The position numbers were made by a program, and so were the translations under genes. From positions 76,440,744-76,504,743 of the forward strand of contig NC_055998.1 of NCBI RefSeq assembly GCF_018446385.1: DNA of 64,000 nucleotides. Reading direction: 5' to 3'. Under the pieces are notes generated by a model, which saw nothing but the letters and a program-made list of their open reading frames with translations, did no database searches and was not told the origin of the DNA. Source of the stretch: Zingiber officinale (Eukaryota > Streptophyta > Magnoliopsida > Zingiberales > Zingiberaceae). Positions 45,791 through 55,337 of this stretch are shown here, piece after piece (position 1 is the first letter of the stretch; each line of letters opens with the position of its first letter).

Positions 45791-46677
45791 TTGGAAAGGT
45801 AGTTATCCCAACCTTGAAGAAGTTGACACTTGGAGGTCATTTTTAAAGTAGTTGTACTCCTTGAAAATGAGAAGAATTAAGTGTCTACTATTTTGAAGAG
45901 TAAAATGTGCCAAAACTTGAGGAATTGGAGTTAATTTACATTGGCATAAATAGGAAAGAGATAAGAAATGTCAAGTTGGGATTTTGTATTTTCTTAAGAA
46001 AATGAGGACAATCTAAGATTAATTTTAAGTTAGTCAAGATCTAGAGATACTTAGATGGATAATCTAAGTATATTTATTTATGTTAAATTACCATGATTCT
46101 TTGCTTATCATATGTCATGACATCATATTTCGCATTCATTTTATTATAAAAAACACAACAAAAATATCATGCCATGTCATACATATATCATGTAATTATA
46201 GTATATTTTTCTTTCGAAAATTACTCATTTTGATGCATGTCATATGTCATAATGCATTATTTTAAATTTCTTGTAATTAAGGATAATGACATTTACCAAC
46301 AAGTGTGGTAAGGGTACTTATCGACAAGTGACATCCTAGGTGGATGATCATAATTTTAAAAATGCCTAGATAGATATGCATGATCCCTTAGTTTAGAGCA
46401 AAACCAAAGTCTACATCTCACAAAGATTATAAGATGACTTGTATGTGTTTTAGTGCACATTAGATACAAGTGAGATGTTAGGATGATGAACTAGACTCAA
46501 TATGTTGATTTAGTGCATCCATTTGAGTTTTAGCTTCCTCAAAATATATAGTTATGTGTTATCCAATCATTGGGAAAACTAATGTACAAGTATGTGCATT
46601 TAGCTCAAAGAACATGGTTGGAAATTGGTTTTGAAAATCATTTCAAAATGTTTTTGGAAAACCTTGGTGTAGACTAT
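45791..46677 (+). other. Non-coding interior of W, part 1
   Basis: Homologous in opposite orientation to 18,590-19,470 of A (for example AGAGAGTGTCAACTCCAATT). No pol. The last five bases, ACTAT, are the target duplication of T1. Confidence 0.65.
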
Positions 46678-47435
46678 TGATCCTGTAAGAACGCTGAATC
46701 GATGGACGCTGGGCACGTGGCGCTCTCCGAACTGATGACGTGGATCTCAGGTCGGTCGTATGGAGCCCCGGTGAACCTGCAAGGAAGTCGGGCCGGGAAG
46801 GGGTTCCCGGCGACGACCCTCCGACGCTCAAGTCAGGCAAGAGGAAACTATGAAGAGGTGGCTTCGAATATCGGAGAATGCGTACCTCCAGCGAAGTGTG
46901 AGGACCTTTATATAGAGCTGTGAAGAGGCTCATGCACACATACCGAGGCGAATACGTGTCCTCTAACCATACCTCGGTGTGGGCTTGTCAGAGGAGCTTG
47001 CCTGACACCATACTGCTACAGTCCGAGCACATCTCTGATGGGACGGCATAACCTTCTGTCGTAAGATTCAAGTCAGTGTATGACAGATGACTTAGTTGAC
47101 ACGCCTGTCGAAAATGTCCCCGATGTTTCTTGTCCTTTGTCTCTTCTGCTCCCGCGCCGAGTGTTCCGCCGCCGGTAGCCCCATCACGTCCGACAGAGTA
47201 GGTACCGATCCACCCTGGAAATTCCTGCAGTGCTCGGATAAACTGCTCACAAGATTATCATGATGCCCTACCGAAGGGCTACCCCTTTCGCCACCCTGCT
47301 CACCATGAGGCTGAGACCCGCCTCCCGTCTGGTTGTCTTTGCCTCTTAGTCCGCCGCCGGCCTTTTCCGCTCGGCCGCTCGACCTCGACTCACGCTGACT
47401 TCCCTCAAAGGGGTCCTCGCCGTTATCACGGATCA
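46678..47435 (-). mobile_element. 3' LTR of T1
   Basis: 758 bp. The minus-strand TATA box CTCTATATAAAG is at 46,906-46,917. It aligns throughout with 52,143-52,868 and, in reverse complement, with the T2 LTR (CGTCGGAGGGTCG and ACCCCTTCC block). Confidence 0.8.
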
Positions 47436-47990
47436 CTTACCTCCCTTCAAGTCTAGTCAGGAGGCGATTAGTCCGACCGACTAGACTATCACACCCATGC
47501 TCATATGCGACTATCCTCCACCTCACTTCACGGGCAACTAAAACGCCACCAACGCCAACATTTCTGAGATCTTTCAAGTTTTCGCCAACTCCATCATTAA
47601 GGTCGAGCACATGCTCATTAAATGCTCCAGCAGGGTCGAATGCCACGGCGATGCCGCCGTCAGACGACAGATGATGCGCAGTGTTCCGACGAGATCGAGG
47701 GCTGGTGAACAGACGGCCGACGCAGTGCTTCTTGCCTCGTGACCACAATCGACTACCGAGGCCGCCGGGCTTAACCCTATAAAGCCTCGCCTCCTCCTCC
47801 CAAGATTCAGATCTCGGCTTCGCTCATGCTTTCTCAAAGACCCTACGACCTTGCTTTTCTATCCACAAGAATCTCCTGGTTTCTTCTCGATCTCCATCCT
47901 CCTTCCTTCTCTAATCTTGTGTTTGTCTAGTTCTGCCCCGCCGCTTTGTTTGCCATCTTCTTTCTTTTATCCTCTGCCTTTTGTCTTTTT
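47436..47990 (+). promoter_or_regulatory. Spacer with a promoter for the additional ORF
   Basis: TATAAAG at 47,778-47,784 (CCCTATAAAGCC) precedes a CT-rich leader and the ATG at 47,991. It points away from the LTR promoter and could drive the additional ORF on its own. The minus-strand frame 47,437-47,748 shows no domain. Confidence 0.45.
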
Positions 47991-49215
47991 TGGTTTCATC
48001 CGCTCGGACAATGGCTAGCTCCTCCCAACCTCAAGACCAAACCCTCGGCCCATGGTATACCACCCGCTTCGATCGGCGCGACGCCGATATTTTGATGGAC
48101 TCTTTCAAACCTTCCGATTTTGAACTTATATTACCTTCCTCCGCCCCACACAAACCGCCATGAGTTTCAGGTTTTCCATCACCGCCTGCCGCCGGCTTGC
48201 TCCCATCCATCCGCTCATCGAGGTTCAGAACTTTTCGCTGCCCGCCCCAAGCCTAGTCCCCAACACTTTCCGCCTTTACGCGCGTTGTCGCTTTGTTCAA
48301 ACCCACAATATCCCTCCGATCGGAGGTTTTCTATTATTTCTATTACCTCAAACAATCCGAGTCAAGCACATATATGTTCTAGGCTCGGCCCGCTTAGTTT
48401 TCTTCAATAAACCGCTTTCTTCCAATAAGCATTGAAAGAATTCTACTTACCTTCAGATGCCCGAGCGGCCCTTCCGAACCCAAAGGGTGTCCGACCACCA
48501 ATCTCACCGTAACTCAAAGGTTCAAGACCGACCGACTATCTACATGCCGCCAACATGCTAGCTTACCAAGCTTCGACATCACTAAGTTCCCGCTCAAGGT
48601 GATGTACATATTCGCCCGAGTCCGATCAGACCCCTTCCGAGCGGCTTTGAAGAATTTTACTTGTGCATTGCTTTGATTTAATCATTTTTCCTTCGCAATG
48701 GACATCGCATGGAGTCGCTGATGACCCAGATTTTGAAGGGGCGGCACGCTGAGTCATGCGTACGCTAAAGAAATGGAGCAACTGGCATCACCTGGCCTTC
48801 CAACGGCGGAGAGAGCGAGACGACAGTTGGGAGTCACCGCCAAGCCTATCCCGAGCTGGCTCGACATAATCAGTCGAGAGCCTTCCGCTCGGGAGGAAGG
48901 CTCCGTCAGAGGAAGAGCGCCCTCGACAAAAGAGGCGCCACTGGAGACACCACTCCACCGGCTACTCCGCGGTCCAACCATCCGAACGGATCACTCAACC
49001 GCTTTCGGTAAAGCTCCAGAGGTCGAGGCGATTTCGTCCGATCGGACCCCGTCCCACTGGACGCGTCGCGGACCCTCGAGGCCGTTCCAGCCAGCGTCCT
49101 TCCGCCCGCTCCACGCCGAGTCGAACGCGGCCATTTTGTCCCAATTGTCCGCGCCCGCCTCCGATCCTTCCCCTCCGCTCAGACGACCCCCGGTCACGGC
49201 CGCACCGAAGAGCTG
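47991..49215 (+). pseudogene. N-terminal part of the additional ORF of T1 (frame-broken)
   Basis: Starts MASSSQPQDQTLGPWYTTRF and continues in shifting frames: IHPLIEVQNFSLPAP, FRLYARCRFVQTHNIPPIGG and, after 48,773, a Ser/Pro/Arg-rich linker containing EVEAISSDRTPSHWTRRGPS. The same linker occurs on the minus strand at 63,681-63,965 in T2, which shows that it is element-coded. At least two frameshifts break it. Additional ORFs of unknown role are known in Tat-lineage gypsy elements. I cannot name a function. Confidence 0.6.
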
Positions 49216-50110
49216 ATGCCCGAAGCCGATCGGCCAACCGTGCCCGAGCACATAATCACGATGAAGGGGCCCTTAGCCGAGATGTGGGCCGACGCTCGGG
49301 CACGCGTCGCTATGATTCCGCTCAGCAACCTGGCCAATAGCCACATACTGGCCACCGGGGTAAGTGCATTTTCTTTCGAAGTTTTTTATGCATTCTTTCC
49401 GATCGGCAATTAACAATTCTTGTTTATGCCAGAGATGGGTGGAGGAGATCGCGGTCTCCAATCGTCTGGCTATGGTGGACGAGGAACTGAAAAAGCTGAA
49501 GACTGCAAGCGGTCCGTCCGACTCCCAAGGCCCTTCTTACGCCGAGCTACAGAAAGAGCTCAAGAAGGCCCAAGACTTGTTGGCAGCCGAGCAGAAGAAG
49601 ACGGCCGACCAGGCTCACACTCTGGCCGAACTCGATCGCCGAAACAAATCACTAAACCGCAAAATAAGCTTGGCCACCGAGCGGAAGAAGACGACCATCA
49701 CTGACTTGGAGAAGAAGAACGTCGAGGCTCGGGGCCTGGAACAAAAAGTCAAAGAGCTGATGGATCAGCTGGCCGGCGAGAAGGCGGCCCGATCGGACGA
49801 AGTGAAGAAGCTCGAGGCTGCTTTGCAAGAACATCAGGCAGCCGCCGATGCTTCCCGGGCGGCTCTCAAAGAATACCAAGATGTTGAGCCTGATCGGGTT
49901 GCCGCCTTGAGATTGAATTACATCCGCTCGGTCGAATTCTCCGAAAAGGTATGCGAGCGGATGTATACTACTTTTGAGCTCGCTATGACGGCCACCACAA
50001 CTTATTTGAAGTCCAAGGGGCAACTCTCCGATGCCGCCATCATCCCAGCTCAAGACCAGGCGGCACTCCTCAGCACTATCCCGAAGGATCTTTACGATTA
50101 TCTGGAATAG
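49216..50110 (+). CDS. C-terminal coding part of the additional ORF, spliced, coiled coil
   Basis: Exons 49,216-49,359 and 49,433-50,110 join in phase 0 across a 73-bp intron (GTAAGTGC..TTTATGCCAG), giving 273 codons with no stop. The junction reads ANSHILATG followed by RWVEEIAVSNRL. Exon 1 continues the upstream linker after a frameshift, so this ATG may not be the real start. After the junction about 130 residues form a long charged coiled coil (ELQKELKKAQDLLAAEQKKT and similar). It ends YLKSKGQLSDAAIIP..PKDLYDYLE. T2 has the same tail (SEDLYDYIE, minus strand near 62,740) and the same splice donor. The intact frame suggests selection or a recent origin. The role is unknown; coiled coils usually mediate self-association. 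Confidence 0.65.
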
Positions 50111-50469
50111 AAGTATATTTGTAATTCGGCCGCTCGGCCAAAGACTATCCTTTTTGTAATTTGGCCGCTCGGCCTTAATTTCTTTAATGATATAATATCC
50201 TTTTGCTTGCTTTTTTCCTTTGCTAATCCATACACGTGATGTCCGCTCGGCTCCCCAACTTCCGTTCATGTTCCTTCACTTCTCGTTATTAGCCTCTTTA
50301 TCCCACTTCCCTTGTGTTCGGAAGGGATTTTTTACGAAGTATTTTGCATAGCTAGTTCGCTCGTCTGAATATATGCTGTTTCGCAAACGGGATTTCCGCC
50401 AAATGTTCACGAAGTACTTTTGGTTACTTGGCCGATCGGCCACACGACTTAAAAGTCGACTTCTTTATT

Positions 50470-51185
50470 ATCTTCTTCCGGCGCGACTCGATTTTTAACG
50501 TCGGAGCTCGACGGTCTTCCGGCTGGAGGGTTTATAGTCACCGGTGCGACTCCCGATTTTCAACGTCGGAGCTCGACGGTCTTCCCACCGGTATTTATGA
50601 GCCACCGCCGACCGCCTGAACGCCTGAGCTCGACGGCCTCCCACGAGGGTTTATAGTCACGACTTCGATCCCTAGGGTTTATAGTCCCATCCGACCGATT
50701 TTAACCGCCTGAGCTCGACTCACCTCCCACTGAGGGTTTATAGTCGCCAACGACTGACATTTAACGCCTGAGCCCGACGGCCTCCCACGGAGGGTTTATA
50801 AATCACGACCTCGATTTTTAACGCCTGAGTTCCGACTGCCTCCCACGAGGGTTATAGTCGCCCCACGACTGGTTTTAACGCCTGAGCCCCACCTCCCACG
50901 GAGGGTTTATAATGTCACGACTCGATTTTAACGCCTGAGCTCACCGGGCCCCACGGAGGGTTTATACCACGACTCGATTTTAACGCTCGAGCTCGACCTC
51001 TTCCTCCTGAGGGTTTATCACGGCCTCGACTCGATATTTAACGCCGGAGCTCGACGGTCTTCCGACCGGAGGGTTTATAGTCGCCGGCCTCGACTCGATA
51101 CTTAACGTCGGAGTCGACCTTCCGCCTCCGGAGGGTTTATAATGCTGGCTCGACTCGATATTTAACATCGAAGCTCGACTTCCTC
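50470..51185 (+). repeat. T-family 3' satellite, about 60-bp units
   Basis: Eleven or so units with GAGGGTTTATAGTC, CTCGACTCGATATTTAACG and GAGCTCGACGGTCTTCC. The GAGGGTTTATA word recurs every 55-65 bp with many small indels. The reverse complement of the same unit forms the T2 blocks at 59,560-60,420 and 61,540-62,420. Confidence 0.8.
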
Positions 51186-51189
51186 CTGC

Positions 51190-52142
51190 CTCGATGCCTT
51201 ATTCTTTGCGCTAATTTTCCGCTTTTTACTCCTGTATTTCAAATATATAGCCAAACGGAGTATGCCTATATTACATCATGCACTTTTCACCGCCTCATAA
51301 GCTTCCTGAATGCCAACCGGATCTTTATCTCGCCCCATGCTAAAATGTTCTCCTGGCCTCAACCGCCGGCCCCGACGCTAACGTCGCCTGTCACCGCCAC
51401 GCTTCTGCTTCTATCGCTCCACGAGCTTAGCCGCCCTCGACAGAGCGCCGAGCTCCTCCCGGGAGAGCATCACGGTAAGGTCGCCCACTGCCCATCGCCC
51501 GCCTTTGCATGCGTGCTCCCACGACCACAAATTGATCCCGTCCTAACTTCACGATCTTCCGACCTAGGGTTTATAGTCGACACCGACTCGATTTTACGCC
51601 TGAGCTCGACGGTCTTCCTCCTGAGGGTTTATACCGTCCGACTCTCGATATTTAACGCCGACGGCCTCCCACCAGAGGGTTTATGTCGCCGTCTCGACTC
51701 GATACTTAACGCCTGAGTTCGACGATCTTCCTCCTGAGGGTTTATAATGCCTCGACTCTCGATATTTAACGCCTGAGCTCGATGGCCTTCGGCTAACGAT
51801 GCCTTATTCTTGCGCTAATTTTCGCTTTTTACTCCTGTATTTCAAATATATAGCCAAACGGAAAGTATATCTATATTACATCACACACTTTTCACCCCGC
51901 TCTAGTGTTCTCAATGCCGAACTGATCTTTATCTCGCCCCACGCTAAAATGTTCTCCTGTCGGAATCACGCCCGGCTCTCGACGCTAACGCCGCTTGTTG
52001 TTCTACCGCCATTGCTGCTTTATCGCCCACGAGCTTAGCCGCTTTGCCTCGATTAGAGCCGAGCCTCCCGAGAGCATCACGGTAAGGTCGTCCAGCCGGC
52101 CCATCGCCCGCCACGATGCGTGTGCTCACGCATGCTGCCAAC
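51190..52142 (+). repeat. 608-bp tandem duplication ending in LTR-edge sequence
   Basis: GATGCCTTATTCTTTGCGCT at 51,190 and GATGCCTTATTCTTGCGCT at 51,798 begin two parallel copies that run through AAAATGTTCTCCTG and CCCATCGCCCGCC to TGATCCCG.CCTAAC. The first copy also carries a few satellite units (51,555-51,780). The duplication includes the first ~20 bp of the LTR. Confidence 0.75.
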
Positions 52143-52868
52143 TGATCCCGCCCTAACGCCGAATCGATTGACTGGCACGCCGCGCCCGAACCGATGACGT
52201 GGATCCCTGGCCGATGGAGCCCTGAAGAACTCCGCAAGGAAGCCGGCCGAAGGGGTTCCTGCCACCCACCTCCGACGCCAAGTCGTGCAAGAGGAAACCC
52301 AAGAGGTGGCTTCAATATCGGAGAATGCGCACCTCCTGCCAAGTGCGAGGACCTTATATAGAGTCAGAAGAGGCTCACACACATACCGAGGTAATACGTG
52401 TCCTCTAACCATACCTCGGCAGGGTTTCGAGGAGAGCCTCGACACCATACGCCATGCCCCGAGCACATCTCCACGGGACGGATAACCTTCCGTGAAGATT
52501 CAAGTCCAGTACGACTTAGTCGCTGACACGCCTGTTGTAAAATGTCCCCGATGTTTCTTGTCCTTTGTCTCTTCTCGCTCGCAGCAGCTGCCTGGTCGCC
52601 GACAGTCCCATCACGTCCGACAGACGAGGTATCGATCCACTCGAAATTCCCGCGTGCTCTGATGAAACTGCTCACGATTATCGCTTATGCCCCTGGCCAA
52701 GTGCCACCCGCCTTCACCACGACTGCTCACCATGAAGCGTTGAGACCCGACTTCGTCTGGGTCTCTGCCTGCTTAGTCCCCTGTCACGGCCCTTCTTCCG
52801 TCGTCAATTTGACCTCTACGTGGCGTTGACTTCCCTTAAAGGGGGTCCCCTGTCGTTACCGTCGGATC
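52143..52868 (-). mobile_element. 5' LTR of T1
   Basis: 726 bp. On the minus strand it starts TGATCCGACGGTAACG and ends GGGCGGGATCA. The minus sequence just past the end, TTGGCAGCATGCGTGAG, is a plausible degenerate Tat primer site. Confidence 0.75.
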
Positions 52869-53508
52869 AACTATCTTTTGATAGTAATTATCATTGAAAA
52901 GTTTGACACAAACTAGAGAAAATCATTGAAGTTTTCAAGACTTTTCAATTTTATATCAATCCTTGAAAATAAGAATTATTTTCTTAGAAAATTATTTTTC
53001 CTTCATAGTACGCCTTAAATAATATGTACAAGAATTTTCATGATTTTTAGAATTTTATAAAATTATTTGGGCATGTCTGAATTTCGACTGAAATTTGATT
53101 TCAGGAAATCAGAAATTCAATCGATCAACCGATCGATTGAGAGAGTTCAATCGATCATTTGATGGGTTTTCTCGTGAGCAGAAGCTCACATAATCGATCA
53201 GTTGATTGATTGACCCTGCCTGGATCGATCAGGTGATCCATTCAAGGGCATTTTCCGTGAATAGAAGCTTGCGGAATCGATCAGTGGACCAATTGAATGA
53301 CTTCAATCGATTGAGTCCCAACTTCAACCGCTTGGAAAGGCTGATTTTGATTGTAAATGTCTGATTTCAGCTCATTAGGCCATTTAGTCACGCTAACCAT
53401 TCCTAACCCTATGAAATTCATTTTTGAACATTTAAGGGTAGTTTTTTTGATGAAAATAAGAGTGGATTGGTTAAAGAAGACTAAGTTGAAGTTTATGATG
53501 AAGTTTAG
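52869..53508 (+). other. Non-coding interior of W, part 2
   Basis: Continues W after T1: the junction GTAGACTAT + CTTTTGATAGTAATTATCAT parallels the A interior (GATGAAGC..CTAGTGATAGCATTCATCAT in reverse complement). It contains the CGATCGAT palindromes at 53,115-53,310. It ends where T2 is inserted (flank TTTAG). Confidence 0.65.
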
Positions 53509-54268
53509 TGATCCGGTAGTAAGAGCGGGCCCCCCCTGCAAAGTCAACGCCAAGTGGAAGTCACCGGAGCAGCCGCCCATCCGGGGAGAGTGGTCCGACC
53601 GGACTACCGTATCAGGATCCGGCCCGACGGATCGCCACGATGGAATCGAATACCCGGATGGGTCCTACCGCCGCACTTATGGTGGAAGACACTCACAATC
53701 GTCTGACGCCAAAAAGGTCATGGACCGAGCCGACTTTTCGATCGACCAAAGTCATAAAACACCCCTGCTTATTAGTCTCCACAAAGCACAAGTAAACCAT
53801 CATGGATGTCCCACGGATGTTGAGGGAGCCGTCCCCCGACGACAAGTTCGAGCAAGGAAAAGGACAGGGACTCCTTTCTGACAACCAGAGGTTTCACGTG
53901 TGCTATGATCCAAATTGTGACTGGGATTCTCATGTCCCATCAAGGCATGCTTGATCAGAAGCGATATGGGTCGTAAGCTTTCTCGACACCAGATACCTAG
54001 GGAAAGGATGAGACACGACGCACCCTAAGACACGTGCTCAAGCCCTTCACAATTTATATAAAGAGCCCTTGACGTGAGAGGAGGATTTTTTCGTATTCCG
54101 AGACTTCGCGCCACCTTGTTCATCGAATTTACCCGACTTGAGGCCTGAGGGTCGCCCGAACCCCTTCCTACCCGACTTGGCAGGTTAGCCGAGCATCGTG
54201 CCACCGGCCGAGATCTACATCGAGCCGAGAGCGCCACGCCCTGGTCATGACTTTGGTCTGACAGATCA
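53509..54268 (+). mobile_element. 5' LTR of T2
   Basis: 760 bp, TGATCCGG..CAGATCA. The TATA box TTTATATAAAG is at 54,053-54,063. It aligns with the reverse complement of the T1 LTRs (758 and 726 bp). Open frames inside are not genes. Confidence 0.75.
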
Positions 54269-54290
54269 ATTCGCCGCTCAGAGAACGCAC
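54269..54290 (+). other. Degenerate primer binding site of T2
   Basis: ATTCGCCGCTCAGAGAACGC resembles the common Tat primer site ATTGGCGCCGTCTGTGGGAA with several changes. Confidence 0.45.
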
Positions 54291-54665
54291 CGCATCCGAG
54301 CAGAACAATGGACGAGGCCGGACGACAACACACGGTGGCGCTTTCAACAAGAACTCAATGCTCGTCGAGATGAGGGCCGCCAAACTGTGGAGCAAACAGA
54401 AAGGAAGAATGAGCTACGAGTAACAGCAACGTTCGCCGGTGGCCGAGCTGAAGCACCTCAAGCCACCGTCATTCCATCGGGCTTATTCCGCACCCCGGCC
54501 GCACTTCCTTGAGAGATAGAGGATCTTCCACGAAATGCCAGGCGAGACGACGAAGGGGAAAGCTCCCAGCGACTCATCTCCGAGCGATCAATCGTCAATT
54601 TTCTGAGGCTATACTACAAGACCCTCTCGCCAGCATTACGTGCCTCCGACGATCGGGCGAGTACA

Positions 54666-55337
54666 ATGGAAATGCAACCACGACGATCATCGGGTAAGTT
54701 TGATAACACGACCACGCTCCACCAATACACCGATGGAGTAAAGTGCCGAGTCTTTCTTACCACTCTCTCGGGATCGGCTCAACGGTGGTTTCGGAGGCTG
54801 CCGGACGGATCCATCACAAGCTTCAAGGACTTCCGAACGGCCTTCCTCCACCACTTCGCCAGCAGTCGGCGTTATCAGAAGACAAGCGTCAGCCTGTTCG
54901 CTATCAAGCAAGAAGCCCGTGAGTCGCTCCGAGCTTATATCCAGCGATTCAACCAAGTGGCGATGGATATTCCAACGGCCACATCAGAGACCATGATGAA
55001 TGCCTTCACACAAGGCCTAGTGGATGGGGACTTCTTCCGGTCGCTCATCCGAAAGCCACCCGAGATTACGATCACATGTTCAACAACACATAAACGTGGA
55101 AGAAGCGCAAGCCGCCTGAAAAAGGAAACTCCAACCGAGCGGCACCTATTCAGTGCCGAACGAACAAGACGCTCATCACCGCCTGAGGACCGAGGTCAGC
55201 AATCCGATCCCCCACGCCATCACACGTACAAGAGGTGGCTGCCGCTGCCCAAGCCAAAGAAGAGATGGACCTCGTGCTCCTTCCACCGGACGGATACACA
55301 CAACACAAGGGATTGTCAAGTCTTCCTTCGTGGCTAA
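54666..55337 (+). pseudogene. gag of T2 (Retrotrans_gag domain)
   Basis: The 223-residue frame carries the typical gypsy Gag block: KFDNTTTLHQYTDGVKCRVF, then LSGSAQRWFRRLPDGSITSF, FRTAFLHHFASSRR and ESLRAYIQRFNQVAMDIPTA. A knuckle-like CSFHRTDTHNTRDC near the end fits the atypical C-H-H-C motif of Tat Gags. The start lies inside the domain region and sequence upstream (54,290-54,665) is frame-shifted gag N-terminus, so the gene is broken although this segment is open. It would be the capsid protein of the element. Confidence 0.75.

Larger units (their letters stand above)
46678..52868 (-). mobile_element. T1, Tat/Retand-like gypsy derivative without gag-pol
   Basis: LTRs at 46,678-47,435 and 52,143-52,868 both run TGATCC..GGATCA. 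The element is flanked by a perfect ACTAT duplication (46,673-46,677 and 52,869-52,873), and the W sequence rejoins across it. Minus orientation is inferred from the minus-strand TATA box in each LTR and from comparison with T2. The interior carries only the additional ORF, antisense to the element, and the 3' satellite block. Gag-pol is absent. Confidence 0.8.

Noticed and set aside
47437..47748. 103-residue minus-strand frame beside the T1 LTR as residual integrase
   Set aside because: No integrase motif (HHCC or DDE context) could be recognised.
49652..50269. 205-residue minus-strand frame
   Set aside because: Shadow of the coiled-coil exon on the opposite strand.
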